A DNA stretch of 7,754 nucleotides, taken from the NCBI GenBank assembly GCA_017545095.1, contig JAFYCU010000007.1, forward strand, positions 1 to 7,754. The letters are read 5' to 3'. Position 1 is the first letter of the stretch, and every line of letters begins with the position of its first letter. The stretch comes from Muribaculaceae bacterium (GTDB lineage: Bacteria; Bacteroidota; Bacteroidia; Bacteroidales; Muribaculaceae). Of the stretch, positions 1 through 6,805 are shown piece after piece. The notes under the pieces are model-generated. The model ran no database searches and had not been told where the DNA came from. It was given only the letters and a program-made list of their open reading frames with translations. Position numbers and translations under genes: made by a program.

Positions 1-636
1 GATGATGTTGTTCAGGTCGCTGAACACGCTCAGCTTCGAGAACCGGCTCACACCGGTGAGCATGGCGAAGCGGATGTGCTCGTCGCAGGTCTTGAGCGTG
101 CCGTAGAACCCTTTGAGGATGTTGCGCATCTCGTTCTGCAAGTCTACCTTGCCGCGCTCCACATTGGCAATGATGGGCTTGTCATACTCGTCGATGAGTA
201 TCACCACGCGCTTGCCCGTCTGGGCATGGATGTGCTTGACAAGGTCTCTGAAACGCTCACCGATGGATTCTGACTGGAATGTGAATCCATATTCCTGCGC
301 ATGTTCACGTAGGAAACTGTTCAACTTGTCGGACAACTCTTGGGAATTTTGGGTGTAGTTGCCGTTGTTCAGGTCGAGGCGCAGCACGGGGTGAGTATCC
401 CAGCGGGTCTCGAGCGGCTCCAGTGCCAGACCGCTGAACAGTTCGCGGCGGCCTTGGAAATAGGCTTCGAGCGTGGAGAGCAGCAGCGACTTGCCAAACC
501 GCCGGGGCCGACTGAGGAAAACACACGACTCAATCTGCGCCAGCTGGTGAACCAGCGCCGTCTTGTCGACATAGACATGGCCGCCGCCAATGACTTTCGA
601 GAACGTTTGAATGCCGAGAGGATACTTTAGTGCCAT
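1..636 (-). CDS. AAA-ATPase-like protein (AAA-ATPase_like / PD-(D/E)XK nuclease family), 5' part only
   Basis: The minus-strand frame stays open from ATG at 636 to the window edge, giving 212 residues with no stop, so the 3' part is missing. Visible motifs: a conserved N-terminal block ending in VYVDKT (21-26); a Walker A-like loop SRPRRFGKSLLL (42-53) with Lys49 and Ser50; a Walker B strand VVILIDEYDKPI (144-155) with Asp149 and Glu150; and LTGVSRFSKLSVFSDLNN (193-210), probably a sensor region. This order is characteristic of the AAA-ATPase_like family of Bacteroidales. Family members are usually about 500-600 residues and end in a PD-(D/E)XK nuclease-like domain, which would lie left of this window. 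The cellular role is not established; a defence or mobile-DNA link has been suggested for similar ATPase-nuclease fusions but nothing here proves it. The start is supported by a good promoter about 20 bases upstream. There is no Shine-Dalgarno sequence, as usual in this phylum. The family assignment is firm; the function is open. Confidence 0.93.
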   Translation of the reverse strand, partial: MALKYPLGIQTFSKVIGGGHVYVDKTALVHQLAQIESCVFLSRPRRFGKSLLLSTLEAYFQGRRELFSGLALEPLETRWDTHPVLRLDLNNGNYTQNSQELSDKLNSFLREHAQEYGFTFQSESIGERFRDLVKHIHAQTGKRVVILIDEYDKPIIANVERGKVDLQNEMRNILKGFYGTLKTCDEHIRFAMLTGVSRFSKLSVFSDLNNII

Positions 637-655
637 CACGTTGAACTTTAGACCG

Positions 656-687
656 CAAAGTTAGCAATAATTCCTGACATTGGCAAA
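656..687 (-). promoter_or_regulatory. Bacteroidetes-type promoter for the AAA-ATPase-like gene
   Basis: On the minus strand TTTG (687-684) is followed after exactly 20 bases by TAACTTTG (663-656). This matches the -33 TTTG and -7 TAnnTTTG elements used by the primary sigma factor of Bacteroidetes, at the normal spacing. Transcription would begin near 649-651, leaving a leader of only about 13-15 bases before the ATG at 636. It is the best promoter match in the window. Confidence 0.75.
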
Positions 688-742
688 CTTTGGGGAAGCG
701 GATTTAGGCGGTTATTTTGTCGCCAGGATCCGAATCACGGCG

Positions 743-750
743 CAAAGGTA
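743..750 (-). promoter_or_regulatory. possible second -7 element upstream of the AAA-ATPase-like gene
   Basis: The minus strand reads TACCTTTG (750-743) followed by CGCCG, a common -7 context in this order. No TTTG lies 19-21 bases upstream, where the -33 element should be, so this is a half-match. If active it would give the ATPase gene a leader of about 100 bases. The stronger candidate is at 656-687. Confidence 0.3.
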
Positions 751-760
751 GCGGTGATGA

Positions 761-795
761 GTCTTTGTTGTCCTTTGGTTGTCGTGGTTGTTTGA
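761..795. repeat. 35-base direct repeat, copy 1
   Basis: This T/G-rich block matches 977-1011 in the same orientation at 33 of 35 positions; the first 23 bases (761-783) are identical and the two differences are at 784 and 786. Internally it is a loose repetition of a TTTGTTGTC-like unit (minus strand GACAACAAA). Flanking bases do not match, so the similarity is confined to the block. It lies just upstream of the candidate -7 element at 743-750. Confidence 0.7.
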
Positions 796-976
796 TTATC
801 TGCTTAATCTGTGGAAATGATCTGCAGAAGTCAAGTGAATAAGGGAATAAGTAACAAGTAATAAGGGTTAAGTGGCGCAATGCGGCGAATCAGTTGTCAA
901 CAAAGATGTACAAATTCCATACAAATTTTCGGCGTGAAACTTTTTTAGGCTAAAAGAACATAATAATCAGACTGTT

Positions 977-1011
977 GTCTTTGTTGTCCTTTGGTTGTCA
1001 TTGTTGTTTGA
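977..1011. repeat. 35-base direct repeat, copy 2
   Basis: Second copy of the 761-795 block, 216 bases further on, same orientation, 33/35 identical. The preceding GTT at 974-976 continues the same repetition. It lies between the terminator of the large gene and the ATPase promoter region. Confidence 0.7.
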
Positions 1012-1110
1012 AAAATATCAGCTCCAGTGCATTGCGAATTATACATTAGATAATTGGTCGTTTTAGTTGTTTGATTTTCAGTAGGAAACCGTTCTCGGTG
1101 AGGGGGGATG

Positions 1111-1146
1111 AAAAAGGAGTGGGGGACGGGGTCCTCCACTCCTTTT
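1111..1146 (-). terminator. intrinsic terminator of the large secreted-protein gene
   Basis: Twelve-base arms at 1116-1127 and 1131-1142 pair around the three-base loop 1128-1130 with one mismatch (an A-C opposition in minus-strand RNA). On the minus strand the stem is followed by five T residues (complement of 1111-1115). The structure starts about 20 bases after the stop codon at 1166-1168, the usual place for a factor-independent terminator. The T residues at 1143-1146 would also let it work weakly on the plus strand, but I see no plus-strand gene that needs it. Confidence 0.88.
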
Positions 1147-1165
1147 GGGTGAATGCGGGTCAACG

Positions 1166-4100
1166 TCACTTCACCACCTTGCGGCCATCGCTGGTGATGT
1201 AGATGCCGCTGGGTGCGTTCTGGAGCGTGGTGCCGATGTGGCGGCCGCTCACGTCGAAGTAATGCACTTGGTTCTTATCGCCATTGGTGGTGAGGTCGTT
1301 GATGCCGGTGATCACGTCGCCGTTGTTGATGCGCAGCATGCGCGGTGCGCCAGCACCTGCGCTGGGCATGGGCAGGTAGCAGCGGTGAGCGGCCAGTGCG
1401 CCCGATTTGGCAAGCACAAAGGTGTTGTTGAGAAGCACATAGCCGTTGCTGATGTTCATGCCCTCGACACTACCTTCGAGCAGGCTGTTGACCGTGGAGG
1501 TCTCGCCGCTATAGCTGCGTGCGGGGAAGCTGCTGCCAGCGGTCTCGCTGTAGAGGAGCACGCCCACGCCGGCGGGGATGTAGTCGATGGCCTCGACATT
1601 GGCTTCATCGTCTGTTACATCGGTGACCACATAGGCGGTGAGTCCCTCGGGAACAGCCAGGTCGGTGTCGCCGTACCAGGTGGCCCAGTGGTTGCCCTCG
1701 GCGAAGGTCACGCCATCGAGAGGTGCGCAATAGGTGGCGCGCACGGTGACGGCGGCACGCGGCATGGTGATGGTGTAGGCGCCATCGCCGTTAGGCGTGA
1801 GCGTCTCGGTCTGGGTGGAGTGCTGGTAGACGGTGTAGGTGATGGTGACCTGGTCCACGGCGTGGTTGACGGGGTCGGTGGGGGTCACGGTCACGGTGAC
1901 GGTCTCATACTCGTCGGCCACGGGCTTGCTCACGTCGATGGTGCCCAGCTCGCTTTGCTCGGCGGTGACGGGGAAGCCGGTGGTGGCATACAGGCGCACA
2001 TCACGACTGGGCATGGTGAAGGAGTACCAGCCGTCGCCCTCGTCGGTGATGTCGACACCCTGGATGTCGCCGGTGTAGCTCACGAGCTTCACCTCCTTGA
2101 TCACGTAGCCATATTTGCCGCCATAGATATCGGTGGGTGTGACATGGAAGCGGACGGTGTTGCCCGCGGGCACAAAGCCCAGGTCGTCGCACTCAATCTC
2201 GCAGTTGCGGAGCGAAGCAATCTCCACCTCGTATTCCACTTGCGCGCAATTCACGGTGAGCATCACCTCCTCGCCAGGCATGGTGAAGGAGTAGGTGCCG
2301 TCGCCATTGTCGGTGATGGGATAGGTGGTGTTGCCGTTGGTGCGGCTTGCGAGCGACATCCAGCGGTACTCGTAGTGGTCGAACACGGTGTAGCTGAAGG
2401 TGACATCTTCGCCTACGCGGCGGTAGCGCAGCTCATCGGTATCCAGTCCGTTGATGTAGCAGCCCACGGGGTTGAGGGTCACGTAGTGGTAGGCTTTTTG
2501 GTAGTACACTTTCACCCGCACGTTGCTGTTGGGCATGGTGAAGTACCACATGCCGCGGCTGCCGTTGTAGTTCACATCGAGAAGTTCTTGGGTGTCGGCC
2601 CGCAAGACCTGAATTCTGTCAACCACCTTGTAATCAGGGTCGTTATAGACGGCATTTATCCAGACAATCTCGTTCTTGCGCTGCTTGCTCACGCCGTCCA
2701 CGGTCACCACGTTATCGAACGTGACCGTGCCACCTTCGTTCTCGGTGACGGTGATGTCGTAGAGCTTGTAGGTGAAGTAGGCGGTGAACTCGACGTCTTC
2801 TTGCGGCATGGTGAAGTAGTAAACATCGCCACTGATGTACCGCACAGAACTGTCGTAGTTGGTGCCGGTTTCCTGTCCCACCATGGTGATGTGGTCGAGG
2901 GTGTACTCGTAGTCATCGTTATTGTCGGCATGCACGGCAAAAGAGATTTCCCGACCCTCCTTCAGCGAAATGGTGTCATGGTCATTTGGTTGCCAGCCAT
3001 CGTCCACCGAGAAGAGGATGTTTCCGCCGGTGCTGCCACTGATGTAGGTGAGGGTGTGGAAGCGACTCTCCTGAACCACCGTGGCGGTGGCATCGTCGTC
3101 GGGCATGGTGAACACGTAGTAGGGGAGGTCGAATCCGTAGTAATCATCATCTTCGTCGGGCATGACCTCCTGGGGCGTGATGGTCTCGCCGCCCGCAGTG
3201 GTGACGGTGACTCCGGTGATCTTGTTGACGGGGTCGTTGTCGAAGTGGCGGGCGAAGATGCGCACCTGGTCGTTGGCTTTCAACTGAACCGACTGAATGT
3301 CGCCTTTCCACACGTCGTTCACCCACATATAGACACCCAGGTCGTCATCCTCGATGTTGGTGGTGATAGTGAGCAAGTGTGGACTGTCGACCTCCTGCAG
3401 TCCGCCGTAGAGATACACCTTGGGCATGTTGCTGTTCGCGACATAGCACGAGAATCGCTCGGTGTCTTTGGTGTTGTTGTAGCGGAGGTTGTTGTGGGTG
3501 TATTTACTGTCTTTGTCGAAGATGATGTTGGCCAAGCTGTCCTCGTCGAAGGTGATGGATGCGAGCGCCAGGTCGTCGAGCGAGCCGCTGGTCAGCTGGT
3601 TCTTCGAGCTGTTCTGCGTGGTAATCTTGAGGTACTTGTTGAGTTCCACGTTGTAGAGCGTGTAGTAGCCTTCCCACTGGCCGAGAATCAACACGGTTTC
3701 ATTCAGCAGGTCGCTGCTGTTGAGGTAGCTGGGTGGCCAGGCGTCGACGGCGGTGAGGTTGTCGTGCGAGACGGTGGAACGCGTATAGTAATTACCGGCA
3801 GAACCATTCATATAGGCCAACTCATTTTCATTGTCATCAGCCTTGGCCACAATCAGATACTGTCGGCCAGGCGTGAGGCCCTCGGCGCTGGTAATCAGTT
3901 CGAAGGTGGAGTTCTCGGTGTACGGCAGGATTTCGTAGGAGAACGTGCCGCTGAACGTGCGGCCCAGCGAGTCGGTGGCTGCGATGACGATGTCGCCGCT
4001 CTCTTCGACGGTGTACTCGAAGGATTCGCCGTCATAGACATACGTCTCCCCGCCGTTGAAGGTGACCTCATATTCCACGTTGCCAATGGCGTTCCGGGCC

Positions 4101-6409
4101 GTGAAGGTGACGTACTGTGTCGAGTAGTAGGTGCCGGAGGGGATGTCTGGCACCACCGAGAGCGCGGGCATGTTGATTTCGTAGCTGCGCTCGGCGGTGG
4201 CCTCGTTCATGGCGTTGTCGATGGCATAGGCCTTGACGGTGGCACTCTGGTAGAGGGTGAACGGCCCGGTGTAGGTGATGGCGTCGCTGCCAGCCGGGTC
4301 GCTGCCGTCGATGGTGTAGCTGATGGCCACATCACCCTCGGCGGCGTTGACGGGCGTGATGGTCACCTCCACGGGCTTCGTGTCGTCGTATTGCGCCGGA
4401 ATGATTTGCAGCGAGAACTCGCCAGCGCCGGCAAGTTGCCACGAAATGGGCAGGAACTGCGCTGAGTTGTGGTAGCCGCACACGCCCGTGATGTCGTAGA
4501 TGGCACCATCGGTGGGTGCTACGGCCGACATGAGCGTGTTGTAGTAGGCGATGCTTTCGTCGCCAACCACAATGTTGTTGCCACTGAAGACGGCTCCGCG
4601 AATCACCGCGTAGGTGCCGAAACGGTCGATGGTGACCTGCGACGGGGTGATCTCGGCCGGGGTGAGGTCGACGTGCTGCGTCGAGGCGGCCATGTTGGTG
4701 GGATTGGTCATCTCGGGAGCACCGGAGTAGGTAATCTTGGTGCCCTTGAAGCCGGCGGGAATCACGTCGCCGGTGCTGTAGTACGCATCAAAATCACCAT
4801 AGATGAGCATGCCCTTCGTGCCGTCGAGTTCTTGCGCGTAGGTGTTTCGGCCATTTGTGATGATGGCCACAACGGGGTTGGTGAACTCCACGGGTGTGTT
4901 GTTGGCCAAAGCGTTGAACTCGGCGATACTGGCCACCTGCGTGACGCGCGGGTTGGCGGTGAACGTCTTCGATGCCACCGTGCTGCTCTCACCATCCACA
5001 ACGGCGATGGCCTTGACGGTTGTGGTCTCGGTGATGGTGAACGGCCCGGTGTAGGGCGTGCTGCCGGTTGTGGGCGTGCTGTCGTCGAGTGTATAGTAAA
5101 TCGATGCGCCGTCGGCAGCGGTGATGGTCACCGTGGTCTGGTCGTCAAACGGCGTGGTGCCCGTGATGGTGGGAGGGGCCACGCTGGGTGTTGAGCCTTC
5201 GTCCAGCGCATAGAGCTGGATGTCGGTCTGTGCCGAGGTGTAGCAGGCGAAACGGGGGCTGCCCGCGTTGTAACGAATCTTCCGATCGGGAGTTGCCACG
5301 CTGGCGATATACACGTTGTCGCCCTCGAAAGTGATGGCCCACGTGTATTCCGAAGTGGAAGCGTTGAGGGCATTGCCGCTCGACCAGCTCAGATATTTCC
5401 CGTCGGCGGTCTGGAGGGTCCAGTTGCCGTCGCTGCCACCCAGGGTGACGGGCCAAACGGCCTGGTTGATGATGGTGGTGGAGTGGTTGTTGATGGTCAC
5501 GTCCACGCTGGTGCCAATAGTGCCGATTTCGCCCATGGCGGCGGTTTTGCTCTCGCACACGAGCAGGAACTGTCGGCCCACATCGTTGGCACTGATGCTG
5601 TTCACCAGGCTGTAGGTGGTGCCCTGCGGCTCTTCGACGGTAAAGGTGGCACTGGTCACAGTGCCCAATTCGCACTTCCCGTTGCCCTGGTTGAACGCCG
5701 CCGCCTTGATGGTGGTGGATTCCGTCAGGGTGATGGGGGCACTATATGTGGTGCTGGAAGCGGTGGGGTCGTTGCCGTCGAGCGTGTACCTGATGCCGGC
5801 GGCGTCGGTGCCGTTGAGGGTCAGGGTCACCTGCGACCCGTAGGCCACCTGACCGCCGTTGGGCGAGAAGCTCACCGTGGCCGTGGGCGCAACGGGGTCG
5901 GGCTCCTGAGTGCCGCTCTCGGTTTTCTTGTAAAAGGCAACAACCGTGTTCTGGATGTTGGTGTTGATGGAGGTGTAGCACCGCCAGTCCTGGTTGTTGT
6001 ACACACCCAGGTAGCGACCGGTGGCTGTGTTGTACAAGAAATTACTGTTGATGGTGAACGTGTTGTTGCTGTTTGAGCCCACGCGCACGCCGTTGTTGGC
6101 AGCGGTGCAGTAGAGGTAAGAACTGCCGGTTTTGAACTTGAAGTTGCTGCCCGTCACTTCCACGGTCCACTGGATGGTTGTCGCCACCTCGGAGGTGATG
6201 GCACCGTTGCTGATGGTAACGGCCGGCACACCGGGAGCCGTGCCGGTGCCATTGTTGTTGCTCATCGCGCGGGAGCTCGTCTTGTCGACGATAACCACGA
6301 CATCGTCGCTCACGAGCGCGCTTGCCGAGGTCTCGACCCACGTGGTGGCGGCTCCGCTCACTATGTGGGTGAGTAGAGCCAGAAGCAGGAATGTGAGATT
6401 TTTTTTCAT
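1166..6409 (-). CDS. very large secreted multidomain protein: chitobiase-type repeats, OB-fold-like domain, FTMP repeats and sorting-like C-terminal tail
   Basis: A 1747-residue exported protein. Residues 1-20 form a signal peptide (KK, hydrophobic stretch about 5-17, cleavage near VSGA), with no lipobox cysteine. Then, in order: CY-motif module 1 (22-161); chitobiase/beta-hexosaminidase C-terminal-type repeat (174-258, YTLDGNDP at 208); CY module 2 (264-402); a second chitobiase-type repeat (411-485); an OB-fold-like domain (486-658); a third repeat (667-745, YTIDGSDP at 698) and a degenerate fourth (747-828); CY module 3 (834-1003); six FTMP repeats (about 1011-1560); a module common in Bacteroidales secreted proteins (1561-1695, VPEGLTAYVV and YVLLNNTFVL); and a short tail ending GIYITSDGRKVVK. 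I recognise no catalytic motif, so adhesion, glycan contact or scaffolding is inferred from the modules. The tail resembles the last part of type IX secretion sorting domains but lacks their first portion. ATG at 6409 is fixed by the signal peptide. The gene probably has its own promoter and ends at a strong terminator. Confidence 0.93.
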   Translation of the reverse strand: MKKNLTFLLLALLTHIVSGAATTWVETSASALVSDDVVVIVDKTSSRAMSNNNGTGTAPGVPAVTISNGAITSEVATTIQWTVEVTGSNFKFKTGSSYLYCTAANNGVRVGSNSNNTFTINSNFLYNTATGRYLGVYNNQDWRCYTSINTNIQNTVVAFYKKTESGTQEPDPVAPTATVSFSPNGGQVAYGSQVTLTLNGTDAAGIRYTLDGNDPTASSTTYSAPITLTESTTIKAAAFNQGNGKCELGTVTSATFTVEEPQGTTYSLVNSISANDVGRQFLLVCESKTAAMGEIGTIGTSVDVTINNHSTTIINQAVWPVTLGGSDGNWTLQTADGKYLSWSSGNALNASTSEYTWAITFEGDNVYIASVATPDRKIRYNAGSPRFACYTSAQTDIQLYALDEGSTPSVAPPTITGTTPFDDQTTVTITAADGASIYYTLDDSTPTTGSTPYTGPFTITETTTVKAIAVVDGESSTVASKTFTANPRVTQVASIAEFNALANNTPVEFTNPVVAIITNGRNTYAQELDGTKGMLIYGDFDAYYSTGDVIPAGFKGTKITYSGAPEMTNPTNMAASTQHVDLTPAEITPSQVTIDRFGTYAVIRGAVFSGNNIVVGDESIAYYNTLMSAVAPTDGAIYDITGVCGYHNSAQFLPISWQLAGAGEFSLQIIPAQYDDTKPVEVTITPVNAAEGDVAISYTIDGSDPAGSDAITYTGPFTLYQSATVKAYAIDNAMNEATAERSYEINMPALSVVPDIPSGTYYSTQYVTFTARNAIGNVEYEVTFNGGETYVYDGESFEYTVEESGDIVIAATDSLGRTFSGTFSYEILPYTENSTFELITSAEGLTPGRQYLIVAKADDNENELAYMNGSAGNYYTRSTVSHDNLTAVDAWPPSYLNSSDLLNETVLILGQWEGYYTLYNVELNKYLKITTQNSSKNQLTSGSLDDLALASITFDEDSLANIIFDKDSKYTHNNLRYNNTKDTERFSCYVANSNMPKVYLYGGLQEVDSPHLLTITTNIEDDDLGVYMWVNDVWKGDIQSVQLKANDQVRIFARHFDNDPVNKITGVTVTTAGGETITPQEVMPDEDDDYYGFDLPYYVFTMPDDDATATVVQESRFHTLTYISGSTGGNILFSVDDGWQPNDHDTISLKEGREISFAVHADNNDDYEYTLDHITMVGQETGTNYDSSVRYISGDVYYFTMPQEDVEFTAYFTYKLYDITVTENEGGTVTFDNVVTVDGVSKQRKNEIVWINAVYNDPDYKVVDRIQVLRADTQELLDVNYNGSRGMWYFTMPNSNVRVKVYYQKAYHYVTLNPVGCYINGLDTDELRYRRVGEDVTFSYTVFDHYEYRWMSLASRTNGNTTYPITDNGDGTYSFTMPGEEVMLTVNCAQVEYEVEIASLRNCEIECDDLGFVPAGNTVRFHVTPTDIYGGKYGYVIKEVKLVSYTGDIQGVDITDEGDGWYSFTMPSRDVRLYATTGFPVTAEQSELGTIDVSKPVADEYETVTVTVTPTDPVNHAVDQVTITYTVYQHSTQTETLTPNGDGAYTITMPRAAVTVRATYCAPLDGVTFAEGNHWATWYGDTDLAVPEGLTAYVVTDVTDDEANVEAIDYIPAGVGVLLYSETAGSSFPARSYSGETSTVNSLLEGSVEGMNISNGYVLLNNTFVLAKSGALAAHRCYLPMPSAGAGAPRMLRINNGDVITGINDLTTNGDKNQVHYFDVSGRHIGTTLQNAPSGIYITSDGRKVVK
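1730..3379 (-). repeat. array of six FTMP repeats (Bacterial repeat / divergent InlB-B-like) in the large protein
   Basis: Within residues 1011-1560 the motif FTMP, preceded by aromatic residues and followed by a beta strand, recurs at 1100, 1199, 1290, 1375, 1464 and 1547 (the last is ITMP). Successive motifs are 99, 91, 85, 89 and 83 residues apart, so each unit is about 90 residues and its loops vary. The pattern fits the Bacterial repeat family (Flg_new_2-like, related to InlB B repeats), known from surface proteins. Copies 4 and 5 (GTYSFTMPGEEV and GWYSFTMPSRDV) are closest to each other. The single repeat of the small neighbouring protein (FTMP at residue 135) has the same signature. 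Confidence 0.82.
4175..5890 (-). repeat. three clear chitobiase-type (CHB_HEX_C-like) repeats in the large protein
   Basis: Residues 174-258, 411-485 and 667-745 share the signature YT(L/I)D(G/D)xxP, then a Y(S/T)xP(I/F)T turn and a TVKA-like strand. They are separated by CY module 2 and the OB-fold-like domain. A fourth domain at 747-828 has the same predicted strand order but lacks the YTxDG motif. The family is a small beta-sandwich found next to glycoside hydrolases and in many Bacteroidales surface proteins; it is not itself catalytic. Copies 2 and 3 share a 20-base identical DNA block (5036-5055 and 4256-4275, encoding YTGPFT). Confidence 0.8.
4436..4954 (-). other. OB-fold-like domain within the large protein
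   Basis: Residues 486-658 differ from the surrounding repeats. They begin with SIAEFNAL (494-501), then a PVEFTNPVVAII strand (506-517), TYAQELDGTKGMLIYG (523-538), a GDVIPAGFKGTKITY turn (547-561) and a later TYAVIRGAVF strand (599-608), ending near LPISW (653-657). This succession matches OB-fold domains found in Bacteroidales secreted proteins next to chitobiase-type repeats. In other settings OB folds bind nucleic acid or sugars; no ligand can be assigned here. Confidence 0.5.
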
Positions 6410-6573
6410 TTTAGAAATTATTATTAATGGAGTTATTATTCATGCGTTCGCTGGTCGTACAACCAAACTAAATGGGTCGTACTCCCCGTTTCGGTGCAGC
6501 ACTCGGCTGCAAGTACTGTCGCTATATTTTGAGCATAATCCATTGCTGGAGATGCCAATTGCAAACCACGGCA

Positions 6574-6581
6574 CAAAGTTA
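6574..6581 (-). promoter_or_regulatory. probable -7 element of the large secreted-protein gene
   Basis: The minus strand reads TAACTTTG (6581-6574) followed by TGCCG, a perfect TAnnTTTG in a typical context. No exact TTTG lies at the usual 19-21 base spacing; the nearest candidate is TTTC (6608-6605) with a 23-base spacer. Initiation would fall near 6567, giving a leader of roughly 158 bases before the ATG at 6409, enough for post-transcriptional control. A weaker TTAGTTTG lies at 6471-6464. Confidence 0.45.
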
Positions 6582-6630
6582 ATGATTTATTCTCAATTCG
6601 TAGCGAAACTGGCAAAGAAAATCAAATTAC

Positions 6631-6647
6631 TCAAGTTTCGGAAATAG
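6631..6647. promoter_or_regulatory. 17-base motif shared by both secreted-protein upstream regions, copy 1
   Basis: Bases 6631-6647 match 7595-7611 at 15 of 17 positions, starting with the identical block TCAAGTTTCG. This copy starts 57 bases from the outer end of the candidate -7 element at 6574; the other starts 55 bases from a candidate at 7540. An activator site is possible, but a remnant of shared ancestry would look the same. Confidence 0.3.
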
Positions 6648-6657
6648 CAGCGACAGC

Positions 6658-6681
6658 TCCCCCTCTAAGCTTAGAAGGGGA
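6658..6681. repeat. 24-base near-perfect palindrome
   Basis: The core TCTAAGCTTAGA (6664-6675) is a perfect palindrome flanked by C-rich and G-rich arms. In total 11 of 12 opposed base pairs match, the exception being 6663/6676. There is no loop and no T tract beside it, so it does not look like an intrinsic terminator. It lies 149 bases after the small gene and upstream of the large gene's promoter. It could be a protein-binding site or a dispersed repeat. Confidence 0.5.
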
Positions 6682-6762
6682 ACTATTTGCTTGAGCCACA
6701 GTCATCTCTTGATTCATGCAACTAACGAAACTTGTATCAAATTATTTGGTAACTATCGGGCG

Positions 6763-6805
6763 GTTGTCCCCAGCAAATCCTGAACGGTAGGGTGCTGGGG
6801 ACAAC
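6763..6805. terminator. hairpin with perfect 13-bp stem after the small secreted-protein gene, possible terminator
   Basis: GTTGTCCCCAGCA (6763-6775) pairs perfectly with TGCTGGGGACAAC (6793-6805) around a 17-base loop. It begins 24 bases beyond the stop codon of the small gene on the minus strand. No T run follows on that strand (the next bases are CCGCCCGATAG), so classical factor-independent termination is doubtful. It may protect the mRNA 3' end, act as a terminator without a U tract, or be part of a small repeat element. The inverted repeat is certain; the role is not. Confidence 0.45.

Larger units (their letters stand above)
637..1110. other. intergenic region between the ATPase gene and the large secreted-protein gene
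   Basis: I see no credible gene in this AT-rich stretch. A 74-residue minus-strand frame covering 945-1169 starts inside the end of the neighbouring gene and runs through its terminator, so I reject it. The region holds the ATPase promoter(s) near its left end, a 35-base imperfect direct repeat (761-795 and 977-1011), two copies of TACAAATT (909-916 and 920-927) and two of AATAAGGG near 838-866. Between these I recognise no conserved RNA or mobile element. Confidence 0.6.

Noticed and set aside
76..630. Several plus- and minus-strand open frames of 65-96 residues over the ATPase gene.
   Set aside because: They overlap a frame with unmistakable Walker A and Walker B motifs and show no domain of their own.
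761..1011. The direct repeats as a small CRISPR array.
   Set aside because: Only two copies occur, 216 bases apart, with low-complexity T/G-rich sequence, no regular spacers and no cas gene nearby.
945..1169. A 74-residue minus-strand open frame.
   Set aside because: It begins at the stop codon of the large gene, its first part is the translated terminator hairpin, and the rest runs through a direct repeat. It shows no domain or promoter.
1145..4465. A 1106-codon open frame on the plus strand opposite the large gene, with further long frames at 4469-5194 and 5483-6076 in the same phase.
   Set aside because: These frames are in exact codon-on-codon antisense phase to the large gene. A stop there needs a TTA, CTA or TCA codon in the sense gene, and this GC-rich gene rarely uses them (one break is the TCA for Ser649). 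The starts are arbitrary, no signal peptide or known domain appears, and the sense frame has clear domains.
6763..6805. The hairpin as a CRISPR repeat or an attachment site.
   Set aside because: It is a single copy with no spacer pattern, no integrase gene and no tRNA gene in the window.
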